This document shows, one piece after another, positions 1 to 10,038 of a stretch of 64,000 nt of DNA; the stretch's first letter is position 1; each line of letters begins with the position of its first letter. The notes beneath the pieces are model-generated. The model saw nothing but the letters and a program-made list of their open reading frames with translations, had not been told where the DNA came from and did no database searches. Both the position numbers and the translations under genes were made by a program. Source of the DNA: Rhizopus arrhizus (taxonomy: Eukaryota; Mucoromycota; Mucoromycetes; Mucorales; Rhizopodaceae); contig JAKZZE010000037.1 of NCBI GenBank assembly GCA_024220505.1, forward strand, positions 297,551-361,550, read 5' to 3'.

Positions 1-1520
1 ACCTGCTGCTTCAATACAACTATCTACTGCATCCACTAATTCTGTCTTGATAGTACGAATATTTTCGTCAGCTTTTGGACTTTTACGCTTTTAATAAAGT
101 ATGTTTAGTTTTGTTCAGTCATAACACTCAAATTTTTTTGTTTACCTCATAATGATCAAGTGCATCATATAACATGGCAGGTGGATCTGTTGAACCAATC
201 TTGAATATTTTTTCTGTTGAAGCTAAAAACAAGAGATAAGTCTATCTTTTTGAATCAAGCGTTTTTAATTTACCTGGTACTTTTTGCAGCAGTTCACACT
301 TATCATTACTCATAACCCTCACACCATCAATTTCCGATACAAGGTGTATAGGTTCATCATAACTGTACTTTATCCAATCACCATAAGGTCCTACAATCAA
401 CATAATCCTTTCCCAATAGAGAACAACTGCATCCGTACCACACCAAACTAATTGTTGGGGAGGTATCTTTGATTTGGTTGAATATTCTGATATATTCTTT
501 TGAAAATCAGTAGAGACCACCCAAAGTTTACCATCCGCTGTAAACAAAGCCAAAAATTTACCATTCGGTGAAACGGCCATTTTAGTAAAGGGGCCCTGAG
601 TTAAATGCTGATCTGTCGCCTCATTACTGTCTACTACCAAGATGGTCTGTCCTGTAGCAATCAATACCTCGACATGTCTACTGAGGGTAAATTGAGGAGA
701 AACTACAGTCCAACTATTAGGTGGTTCATCTAAACGAATATCTGCTAAAGGCTTTGGCTGTGGTTCGAGAAAATTGGTGATCGAGATGAGCTGATATTTT
801 CCCGTCATTGCAACTAAACCACCTCCCCATATTTGACAATCAATGATAGTCTCGTCTTTTGCATCCTTTGCTATATATTAGCATGCTGGATAATAAAAAT
901 GATATAAAGTTACCCTTCCGAGTGAAAACTGAGTAAATTGACCTTGAAGTGTATATAATCTAACAGATCCATCTTCAGTAACTACAACCAGTTGTTCTTG
1001 TTCTGTCCAACCTAGACCAACAATCCTCCCTTTATCCCACTTTTTTGTATAAAGAAAAAATTACTAAGAAGAAAAAGAGGTTGTTTTTGTGCTTTATACC
1101 TGAATTTGTTCAATAAGTTTACCAGCGCTAGTATAAATATATATTGTTGGCTTGATAGGTTGCTGTTTTTGTAACAATAATACTTTTCGGTCATCTCTTA
1201 TCATGGCTACACTTCCTGTTAGTATCTCTCTCTAGCGACATATTTATCTTCAACATTACCAATAGGTCCACCATACTGTGCTCCAGCTATCATAAACTTT
1301 GATAAGTCAGACTGATTCCAAGATAAAGAGTATATTTCTTGTTTTCTAATGATAAACAAAAGACGTTATATAGTGCTTTTCCATATTTTTTTTTAATTTT
1401 TGCTTACTTGTAAAAACGATCCTATATACATTTTACAATATCAGTTCCAAAATTATAAAAGCTTTGCAAATTTTTATTTACATGAAGTTCAGTCCAATCT
1501 GCTGTTGGATTCGGAGCCAT
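1..1520 (-). CDS. VPS16: VPS16, N-terminal part (HOPS/CORVET subunit), partial
   Basis: Vps16 is a core subunit of the HOPS and CORVET tethering complexes, acting in endosome and vacuole fusion. Reading on the minus strand from ATG at 1520, I infer exons 1520-1482, 1421-1408, 1345-1260, 1215-1100, 1039-914, 865-274, 222-146 and 87-1, all with GT-AG borders and consistent phase. The product shows Vps16 N-terminal beta-propeller signatures: an aromatic YKKQEIYSLSW stretch near the start, GPIGSVAMIRDD, LVWCGTDAVVLYWE, and VGPYGDWIKYSYD followed by DGVRVMS. Then come IGSTDPPAMLYDALDHYE and the start of the alpha-helical C-terminal half. The rest lies beyond the left edge. Exons 1 (39 nt) and 2 (14 nt) are very short. 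The frame is intact throughout, so the gene looks functional. Gene identity is firm; the 913-866 intron border is the least certain. Confidence 0.9.
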
Positions 1521-2523
1521 TTGTAAAGAAAAAAAGAGAAATATAGTACAAGTTCAGGTTTTGAAACAAATACTTTGTGTAAGCATCAATTTAAAGTCCA
1601 CACAAGGCCCTTAATTTTAACGTTTGACTACATAAACGTGGGGTTTAATAGTAACGTTATGATATTCATAAGTAAAGTTCACGATATACAATTTAAAAAT
1701 GGCCTCTTTTTTGTTGTTTTACAATTAAAATTAACTTTGTGAGTGTCTAAAGAAGAAGTAAAACACCAGGTAAAAGAACATAGATTAATTTATGGAATTA
1801 CCTGTAGCTTACATTTTAAATCTGGATACTTATTCTACCCTTCAGCGAAGCATCTAATTACTTGGTAATGAAATATACCTATCCGTAAGTCACGCTCCTT
1901 TCAGGCTGCTTTTTACTTCCTTCGTTAGCTAGCCATTCGTCTCATCCATTCTGAGCTTGGCCACGTTTATTACTATAATTGTTCTGTTTCATATCCGCCT
2001 TTTCCTACGGAACAGTTCTCGGATTGATCATCGCAGAACTTAAGCTGATATTTAACACACCCCTTCTACTCGCTAAATACCGCTTACTCGTTGCTTTTTT
2101 ATGACCCGATTGTGGCTGTTAGCACATAACGAAGATACTACATACTCATCAAATTGATTTGATGAAATAAAAACAAATTATCATAATGAAATAAACAAGA
2201 AACTTTTCCTTTTAAAAAAATTTAAATTCTTCTCTGGATTCTATTTTAGCTATAGAACCATTATAAGAATATCATCTTGATCAATATCACTTTTGATTAC
2301 TAATGATTTTCATGACTAGACTGTATGAAACTGAAGAATTTATATGCAAATAGGTGGGATCATTCATATATAGAATATATGGCTTTGTATAGCAAAGTAC
2401 GTAAAAGAGCATGAGCTTTAAACCTCTAGCCATTTAGAAAAGCTCTGGTCATACTTAAAAGCCTTTTTCTCTTTACGAAAGTGATGCGAATGAATATTTA
2501 TTAGTGGAGAATATACAGGAATC
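1521..2523. other. Intergenic region, VPS16 promoter side
   Basis: About 1 kb between two minus-strand genes. It must hold the VPS16 promoter and the 3' region of the PH-domain gene. I see no other convincing gene, RNA or repeat in it. Confidence 0.5.
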
Positions 2524-3177
2524 TTAAGATGCTACTTTACTTGAAACAGTTTTTTGTTCTTCTAATGGAGATGAAAGTATTGATTCTTTTGATGAACAAG
2601 AGTGTATGTCGTCATCAAGGACCGGTAATGATTCAGTTTCTAAAGATGTGAGTATTATGCCTCTTCGACGGGAGATCAAGTTTTTTGTAGATTTTGATGA
2701 TTGTAAAATGCTATTAAATGCTTGCTTTGAGAGCTTGTTGAGATTTGATAAGCGAAGATTGATAGAAACCAGCCAGATGTCAAGCTCGTGTTCAGAATTG
2801 CATTCCATAGTCCATGTCTTTTGACATTTAGAGTTCTTTTCTTTATATTTTTCAGTCATCTTAAGCTTAAAGCAGTAATTATGATTAAAATAGCTTGTTT
2901 TTTCTACATTGGATACATCGCGCAGGTTAATAGTATTTGAGGCGTCTATAGAATATTCATTCTTATAATATCTTAATTCTGTATCTAACAATACAAAATA
3001 TCTTGATTGCCACTTGGATGATCTAAATTTGTTTGCACTTGATAATTTGTGTAGCCAACCAGAGGTTGTATAATTCATTTTGAATGTAAAAGAAGAAAAA
3101 GCTCTGGGGATAAAGATGCTTGTATTTATACTGAGCATATTGTACCAAGAGTCTGGGCATTTTTTTTTGTTACACAT
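2524..3177 (-). CDS. PH-domain protein
   Basis: A single uninterrupted 217-residue frame. Residues about 37-145 form a pleckstrin-homology domain. It has the opening GWLHKL, the strand-2 pattern KWQSRYFVLLDTELRYY, a basic beta1-beta2 loop and a C-terminal helix with the near-invariant Trp (W135 in ELDIWLVSIN). PH domains bind phosphoinositides or proteins at membranes, so a peripheral membrane or adaptor role is likely, but the family member is not recognised. The tail after residue 150 is Ser/Lys-rich, with acidic patches and no second domain. The ATG at 3177 is taken as start; Met34, just before the domain, is an alternative. It lies about 1 kb upstream of VPS16 on the same strand. Confidence 0.7.
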   Translation of the reverse strand: MCNKKKCPDSWYNMLSINTSIFIPRAFSSFTFKMNYTTSGWLHKLSSANKFRSSKWQSRYFVLLDTELRYYKNEYSIDASNTINLRDVSNVEKTSYFNHNYCFKLKMTEKYKEKNSKCQKTWTMECNSEHELDIWLVSINLRLSNLNKLSKQAFNSILQSSKSTKNLISRRRGIILTSLETESLPVLDDDIHSCSSKESILSSPLEEQKTVSSKVAS

Positions 3178-5337
3178 CTAAAGATATCATAATGTTTTTT
3201 AAGATATTCATTAACAAATTGCTTTTTTTAGATTTTACGTTGAACAAATCGTTCAATTAAAAAAACTAAAAATCTCACTAAAAAAAATTAATAACATGTC
3301 AAGAGGCTTCACCGAGTCTAGACAAGAAAATATACTTGGATTCTCGAACCTTACACAGCTTTATTTCCACATAAAGTAGCTATGTCTTTAAATGCAGTAC
3401 AGTTTTTAATGACTTGGTTTTGAAGAAGCAAACCCAAAAAATAAACTATACTTTGCAATAGACCTTTATAAACCCTTCCTCTCCCAAGCGTTTTTGTAAT
3501 GAATAAGCCCGTATTGGATTACTTATGCTTTGCCTTTTTTATAAAGATATAAAACAAATAAATTATATTATTCGGTGAGTAAAGTTGTGGCGTATGTTTT
3601 AATAGATTTGTTGGTTACATAATAGCCAAGTTACTTTATTTCAATACAGTATGCATTCTGTATAATAAGCATGAATCTTAAGTCAAATGAATACACGCAA
3701 AAGTATCTATTTGCTATTATTTATATGATCATATAATGTTGTAAAAATTAAGCTATGGGTTTATATCACAAAAAGGAATCTATTGGTCCGAAATATGATG
3801 GCTGCTATTGAGTCACTTAATAAAAAAACAGTGAGGAAATTACTTTCAAGCAACATATCCCTCGTTTTACTGTTTTGCTATGAAAAGATAAATAAATCAT
3901 TGCCAAGAAATTTCCTATTGTCATCCACTTTACCAACCAAGCTTGGATTACGCTTATTTTTAGTAAAGGGCATGATATGGATCATTGACTATCAGCTATT
4001 ATTTTTAGGCACCGCAGGTTACTTTTTTAAAGGAGGTGAACGTAGAAGATGCATTCACTTAATTAAGAAAAGCCAAGCATAAGGAAATGAAGTAGCTCGT
4101 TCCAATATTTGAATGTTGATCACAAAGAGGGTAATATATACCGTCGAACAAGCCTTATATCTTAAGCTCCAAATGTAGCAGTAACAAAATAGATCAAGTA
4201 GGCTTTTTTTTTTTTAAAAAAAAAGGGGGCTATTACTGGTTATTAGTCAATTCTATATACATTGCTTGTCAGCAACTACAGCCCAATAATCCATAATTTG
4301 TTCCATGTGCCATGTTAGGATAGATAGCGGTGAGGTATTGATTATTAAAACTAAACATAGGTCTATACTACAACGGTTCCATCGTCCTTTGGACAATCTT
4401 TTGAAAAAGTTGGTCGAACTTTAGATAGAATTTGGTAGCTTTTTGAGTATAGTTTGAATTAAAAAAGGATATCAAATTGCTTGTTTTGTTCAAATACTTT
4501 CAGTCCTATACATTTAGTCATATGCAATAAGGACATAGCAATACGTTTAAATAGGACGTCTATTTAAATAGCCAACAAACTGATCTACAGAATGCTAAAT
4601 GAAGGCAACTCTAGTTGTTTCAATTCGAAGTCTTTTAATTCTTGATACATTTTAAAATCTGTTAGACACTTCAATGGAGACAATTTTCCCTCAACAAGCG
4701 TAGTCGTTTCTCTTCCTTCGTCAATAATGCTTTCATTAAATAAACAAATAATAATGATTATAAAATAAAATAAAAACTTAACGGAAGGCTTTTTTGTTAT
4801 TCTTCTTTTTATTTGTTACTTCGTTTGATTCAAATGCTTCACCAAAAGGTAAGCCTTCTGAGACTGGCACGTTGGTTGCCTCTTTCTTTTCCGTTTTGTC
4901 TTACCGTACTTTCATATGAAGTAATACGTCTCCTTCAGTAATAAACAAGCTTTCAATGCCTCTTTGGACATATGGAAAACAGCAGTAGCATTTCTCTTAT
5001 TAACCTGAATCTGACGTTCGATTCAATTGGCAACTTTTTTTTTTGTAAAGGCATTATGCCAGGAATTTTATTAGAAAATTTAATAGTCACTTGCAAGCAG
5101 CAGTTATTTATCGAAAGTCGGAAAAACATAAGCCAAAATAAAACTATTCAAATATGAAATGTCCCCAGACATACAAGAGTGGCCTGAAAGACAGCCTCTG
5201 GGGCAAACTGTTGTTCATTGAAAATTGCCAAACAGCGAGCATGCCAATAGTTATAGACAAGGAACCAAAGAAATGTTTCCAGATACGGTCCTAGACTTCA
5301 ATTTTTTTAGGACAAAAAACTATAATGTGTTGCTCAT
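3178..5337. other. Gene-poor stretch with possible decayed coding remnants
   Basis: No convincing intact gene. A 99-codon plus frame at 3783-4082 lacks recognisable domains. On the minus strand at about 4590-4750 and 4780-5230, short runs read like protein (for example KEATNVPVSEGLPFGEAFES and VEGKLSPLKCLTDF). They are broken by stops and frame changes, suggesting a degraded gene. Its identity is unknown. Confidence 0.35.
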
Positions 5338-5389
5338 CTGAGATATTTGCAGATAATTAAGTGAGAAATAGAAAGGAAATAGTACTTGA
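5338..5389 (-). repeat. Fragment of family-G retrotransposon leader
   Basis: This stretch is nearly the same as 53474-53525, the leader just upstream of the family-G gag and its LTR border. Here it is cut off by a reverse-oriented Ty3-A LTR. No coding is visible. Confidence 0.6.
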
Positions 5390-5478
5390 TGTTTAGGAAA
5401 GGGAGGTTTTAGGTAAAATGTAGTATAGCAACAAAGATAAAGAAATACTGTTAGAACTTGGTATCTCCTTATTAAATT
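5390..5478 (-). repeat. Reverse Ty3-A LTR, first piece
   Basis: Reverse complement of the 3' end of the Ty3-A LTR (compare 6180-6262). It continues at 14545-15098 after the nested insertions. Confidence 0.8.
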
Positions 5479-5602
5479 TGATTTATTCAAGAATAAAAAG
5501 GAGCAAGAGAGGACGAGACTCGATGAAGAGATTGCTTTATTTAATAAGAAAATGATACTCTATTTATACTTTTCATACACGGATAATATTTCATGTCATG
5601 GA
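5479..5602 (-). repeat. Solo Ty3-C LTR (reverse), first piece
   Basis: Reverse complement of the 3' third of the Ty3-C LTR (compare 45130-45255). It is interrupted by Ty3-A: the last five bases (ATGGA, 5598-5602) are repeated at 14249-14253, and the LTR continues to 14544. No internal Ty3-C sequence is attached, so it is a solo LTR. Confidence 0.85.
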
Positions 5603-6262
5603 TGTTAAGGATACATAAGATTATAGTCACTTTATTTTAGTAAAAGGAATCAGATATGATCCTGAATAATATGTTGACATAACTTGGAATCATTTATAAC
5701 ATTATTCCCAACACAGATCAATAAAATACTTTGATTAGATTTTTATATTAAGCTTTATTCATATTTACTTCACATAGTCAAATAAGATGACATGGTTGTA
5801 ATATAGTTTAGTGATAGTATGAGCATGTTGAATAAGGAATGACGATTACTTACCGGATCATCATTAGTCATGAAAACATTTATCCTGACTGAGATATTAT
5901 TGTTAGCAATGATATCCAATCACGGAACTAAAGGTCATTATATTCATCCGTACCGTCTCCTTAAATAGTCTTTATCCAGAGTTATCTGAAACCATCCCAA
6001 TAGCATAATTGACAATACAAGCTAGGAACAGGCTAAACTAATAATTAGAAATCGTAATCATCTATTCTGTCAAGTTGATTATAAATCTGTCCTAATTCTT
6101 TATCCGTATCATGTCTATAAATACTCTCACTTTTTACATGTAGAATTTATTTTGATAAAATAATAGTTATCTTAACTTAATAAAGAGATACCAAGTTCTA
6201 ACAGTATTTCTTTATCTTTGATTGCTATATTATATTTACCTAAAACTCCCCTATCCTAAACA
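5603..6262 (+). repeat. Ty3-A 5' LTR
   Basis: 660 bp, TG...CA, nearly identical to 13589-14248. A TATAAATA box near 6116 marks the likely promoter. The LTR is followed by a T-run rather than a tRNA-type TGG primer site. Confidence 0.92.
6114..6124 (+). promoter_or_regulatory. TATA box in Ty3-A LTR
   Basis: TATAAATA motif about 140 bp before the end of the LTR, placed as expected for the U3/R promoter. A copy sits at the same place in the 3' LTR. Confidence 0.5.
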
Positions 6263-6286
6263 TTTTTTACTGTTAATTACTTGCAA

Positions 6287-7820
6287 ATGAATTCTACTGT
6301 TGAAAACTCTGGTGTTAATACTGCTGAAACTAATTCTATGGGCGCAGCAAGTGGTTCCAATGACTATTCACAAGACTTCAATGAAGGGTCTTCCTTGTCT
6401 TCTGCTGGTATGTCTATTCAAGATGATTCAGCTATGGTTGTTGACTCTGTTTCTGGTTTTGTACCTTCTTCTATGGTGACAAATACGAAGGAGGACAACG
6501 TTGCCATTAATCTTACGCAACTGCGCAGTGAGATGGATGAGCAGTTGAAGATGTTTTGTCATGTAAGGGCTTCAGGTGATGATGCAGCCATTGATGAAGC
6601 ACTTCAAGGAATAGACAAAACAAAGCGCAGAATTGCAGCAATGTTAGAATGTCAATCCTTTTTCAAGAAACTTGACATGCATCAAAACCCCACTGGAGGT
6701 AGCAATGCGGTTTCTGCTGGGCTTTCCTTGTCTCATAGGGATTTGCCTAAATTTCAGTTGGCTACCAGTGTCCTTAGGCCCTTTCCAAATGAAGAGGTTT
6801 TTGAATCTGTGGAGCACTTCTTGACAAAATTTGAAAACATCATTGAGGGTTCCTCATATCAGAGTGTTGAGCATGTTTGGAAAAAGTTTTTGCCACTTTG
6901 CTTACCTTACAGTGACAATGCCTGGGTAGAGACCGAGCTCAAAAGATGTCGTAACTGGTCCGAAGCAAGACAAGCATTCGTAGATCATCATGGATCAAGC
7001 ATGTCAAGTAGCTATTACAATGACTTGGTTTTTACAATGACGATGAGCAGCAAGGAATCTATTAGTGATTATTCTAAGAAATTTCTGCAAGCTGTTTTCT
7101 ATGCGGGACTTCCTAAGGATGATCCACGTATCGCTGATCGTTTTTTGGCATCGTTGACGCTACCTGTCCAAACAATCATCCGTATGACTGTGACAAGAGT
7201 AGAAGGAAAACGAAGCAGACCCCACAATTGGACGGTCGAGTACTTATCGCAAGTGGGACGTGATGTCCTTGGTGACGATAACAGTCTGTATGCTGAAGCC
7301 ACTGCTATGATTCCTGGTGCAAATCGGGTAAAGAAGCAAGAAGGTGTAGGTCATGGGCTTGCAAGCAAGCATAGCATCAGCAAGCCTATCAAGGCAAACA
7401 AGTTGGCCAAATCTTTCTTTTGTTCCCATCATGGAAAAAATAACACTCATAATTCCAATGATTGTTACAGCCTGAAGAATAGAGCTGAGAAGAGCACGGA
7501 GAAAAAAGAAAATAATTGTTACAAGTGCCATCAACCATGGTTTAAAGGCCATGTATGCAAAAAAGATGAGCCTAGAAGAGTTCTTGCTGTTTCCAAGATA
7601 GAGAAACAAGAAGACAGTCAAATTGACAAGGCCACTGCCGAAGTTGAGGCGATGATGGAAGACTTGAGTTACGATTGTAAGTATCCAAGTAAAAACAAGG
7701 ATAAAGCATGTAGTGATAACAGTGCATTTAACTTATTGACTCCCATCTTTATAGAGAACGTAAAGCTTATTGGTTTGATTGATACTGGAAGCGATGCAAG
7801 TTTCATTGATATCATTTCTT
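6287..7820 (+). pseudogene. Ty3-A gag and start of protease (interrupted gag-pol)
   Basis: N-terminal part of one gag-pol polyprotein. The first ATG is at 6287. The capsid-like region spans about residues 140-300. A CX2CX7HXC zinc knuckle (CYKCHQPWFKGHVC) follows, then the aspartic protease active site DTGSDASFID. The frame runs straight into the Merlin insertion at 7821 and resumes at 10039 in the same phase once the element and one duplicate are ignored (1534 + 3386 nt, a multiple of three, 1639 residues). The Merlin insertion is therefore the only lesion. As it stands the protease is severed from its flap and from reverse transcriptase, so this copy should not make a full polyprotein. Confidence 0.9.
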
Positions 7821-7848
7821 GGATCTGTGAAAGATTTACCGTCCACAT
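7821..7848 (+). repeat. Merlin-A left TIR
   Basis: 28 bp. It pairs with the reverse complement of 10003-10030, with about four or five mismatches in the outer eight bases and a perfect inner 20 bases. Confidence 0.9.
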
Positions 7849-7864
7849 ACTATATATACATATA

Positions 7865-7951
7865 TAAACTCCGCGTGCGGAGTTTAATATGCTTAATATG
7901 GTTATTGGGGTCACAGAACACGATTCTGTTATTTTCAAGCGGAGTTTATTG
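7865..7951. repeat. Palindromic segment in Merlin 5' region
   Basis: A near-perfect palindrome, AAACTCCGC...GCGGAGTTT, is followed about 55 bp later by a further GCGGAGTTTA. TAAACTCCGC and GCGGAGTTTA thus bracket an 85-bp segment. It is also present in Merlin-B at 16397-16483, so it belongs to the element. It could be a subterminal transposase site or a tiny nested MITE. Confidence 0.5.
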
Positions 7952-8160
7952 TACCAAAAATGGTCAACTGCGAGATTCTCGAAGTTCCGTTGTTTTTTTC
8001 CTCCATCCTATTACTCCAAGCAAGAGTGCGGGCAAATACAAGGTCATTAAAAAAATCCGGGTCGAGATACGACTTCTGAAAGTCGAGAAAATCCGCGTCA
8101 AAAATCAGAAATTTGATGACAGAAGGACTTGCAAAACGAAAATTGGCAAATCAGCATTCT

Positions 8161-8217
8161 TGGTCAAATAGCTATGTTGATAGCTTTCAAATGTGGAGGT
8201 CGTTGGTTCGATTCCCT
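8161..8217 (+). other. tRNA-like Pol III box sequence inside Merlin-A
   Basis: TGGTCAAATAGC resembles an A box. GGTTCGATTCC, about 33 bases later, is a near-perfect B box. The arms do not pair as a functional tRNA should. The same sequence occurs in Merlin-B (16694-16750), so it is a fixed part of this Merlin family, perhaps from an old SINE or tRNA fragment. Confidence 0.4.
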
Positions 8218-8476
8218 GTAGATGCTCATACATTGTCGTCTACTTTTTGCATTACTTTTACTCTAAGTTACTTAGCATTTTTTTTTCAAAATCTCAAGAG
8301 TTTCGGGAAAACTTTTGTCATCTCACTACGGCAAAACGAGCTTCCGTTGCGGAGATGCTTCGTATCTATCGGCTGTTCTCGGAATGATAACAAAGCTTGT
8401 AAAAAAATATAAAAAGAGATGCTTTTTGTTTTTTTTTTTCTTTCCTTCATCTGTTTCTCCATTTCATAAAAACCTC

Positions 8477-9803
8477 ATGTCTTCCAACGCTGCTAACAAC
8501 ATGCCAACTCTTGCCTATATTGCCGAAAAAACTATGACGGCTGACTGTACCATAAAGTAAGTTCGTTTTTAAATGGGAGGGAACGTAACTAAAGGCAACT
8601 GGTATAAGTTATTTAAAGGAAAATGGCGCTTTTTTTTCTACACGCAAGTGTAAAGAAGGTTCTGAAATGCGCTTGAACCAGTCAAGCCGAGATGGATTCT
8701 TTTGGCGATGTGGCTCAAGGAACTGTGCGTGCGGTCGTAGCCGTATTTCTTACCTGGACGGCTCCTTTTTCCAAGGTCGCAAGTCCATCATCCACCAAAC
8801 ACTATTGGTAGTGTACCTCTTTCTATTACAAGTTCCAAATGGAACAATATCTACCATGACTGGTCTTAGTCTGCCAACGGTCCGCAGCATTATTAAGGAC
8901 ATATACCAAATAATGGAGGCAGATCTGCGAATTGAAGATGTACAAGTCGGTACGTGATGCTTTGTTTACATCAGAGTATGTGATTAACAAGTCATACTTA
9001 GGTGGAGTTAACAGTGATGGGCAGCCAATTGTCGTTGAAATAGACGAAAGTAAGTTTGGCAAGCGAAAATATAATAAGGGAAAGAGGGTAGATGGTGTTT
9101 GGGTTGTTGGGGGTGTAGAGCGTACGCCCGAGCGTAAGGTGTTCTTGTTGACGGTACTTAACCGCAATCAAAATACCTTGAAGTTAATAATCGATACATT
9201 CGTAAAGGATGGTAATGATTAGAATATGTATATGCTAGATGATCAGTGCACCTAATCATTGATGACAGGCTCCCATGTTATGGTAGATTGCTGGAAAGGC
9301 TATAAAGGGATTGACAGTGATCCAAGCCGAAACTTGATTGTTGAAACGGTCAATCACTCAAAAACGTTCCGTGATCCGAAGACAGGTGCTTGTACTAATA
9401 CTATTGAAGGTATGTACTTGTGTAAACCGTAGAATCCTTAAACTATGCTAACAGCCTGCTACTAGGCACCTGGAATGGTATCAAACGAGGAGTGACTAGT
9501 CGTCACCGCACAGCATCGATGATGCCATGGAAGTTAGTGGATTTCATATGGCGTAGGAAACATGCCAGTAATCACTGGAAGGCAATGCTTGCTTGCTTTT
9601 CGCAAGTGTCGTTCAATAGAGCAGGCATTGCCGACCAAGGTCCACTGGTATCTTTGCTGACTACCGTCTTAGAGGATAGCATTAGTGATCAAGGGGAAAT
9701 GGAACCAATTATTTTCATCTCAGATGAGGATTCCGAAAACGAATACGATGAAGATTATACTCCTACTTCTCGTACCACCATGAAAAAGCCCCGCACTGCT
9801 TAA
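8477..9803 (+). CDS. Merlin-A DDE transposase (five exons)
   Basis: Catalyses cut-and-paste transposition of Merlin-A by binding its TIRs. Exons are inferred at 8477-8556, 8609-8949, 9002-9211, 9269-9409 and 9466-9803. All have GT-AG borders and sum to 1110 nt (369 residues). An N-terminal zinc-binding-like region (KCKEGSEMRL...FFWRCGSRNCACG) precedes an ISXO2/IS1595-type DDE fold. The triad is Asp155 in VEIDESKFGKRK, Asp217 in VMVDCWKGY and Glu257 in TNTIEGTWNGIK. The tail is acidic, with Ser/Glu/Asp runs and a basic end. No stop or frameshift was found, so the gene looks functional. The first intron, with acceptor at 8608, is the least certain; a more upstream-looking acceptor at 8648 would break the frame. 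Confidence 0.88.
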
Positions 9804-10002
9804 AATAAACAAATAAAACTTTCATAGATAACCATACAAATCAGGGCCATATAGTGTCTATTTTCTTGCTTCAATAATGTCTGCTAGTTGCCTTTTTGGG
9901 ACATAAATGTTACACCATCTGAGAGTAAATTGTCCGAGCTTTCGAATGATGTATATCTTATGCCTATATGCTTGATTTTAGCTCCGCTACAGGCTTGCAA
10001 AA

Positions 10003-10030
10003 ATGTGGACGGTAAATCTTTCATTTAGCC
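10003..10030 (-). repeat. Merlin-A right TIR
   Basis: Inverted partner of 7821-7848. It is followed directly by the second copy of the target duplication (10031-10038). Confidence 0.9.
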
Positions 10031-10038
10031 CATTTCTT

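Larger units (their letters stand above)
7821..10030 (+). mobile_element. Merlin-A, complete Merlin/IS1595-type DNA transposon
   Basis: 2210 bp with 28-bp imperfect terminal inverted repeats that begin GG and share GAAAGATTTACCGTCCACAT. The target duplication is 8 bp, CATTTCTT, at 7813-7820 and 10031-10038. GG ends and 8-bp duplications fit the Merlin superfamily. It carries a five-exon transposase with no visible lesion and may be active. Two broken relatives lie at 16353-17785 and 17786-18811. Confidence 0.95.

Noticed and set aside
3783..4082. 99-codon plus-strand frame
   Set aside because: Biased, hydrophobic composition, no domain, no intron signals around it. The frame length is expected by chance in this AT-rich sequence.
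8161..8217. Functional tRNA gene inside Merlin-A
   Set aside because: The A and B boxes are present, but the acceptor and anticodon arms do not pair.
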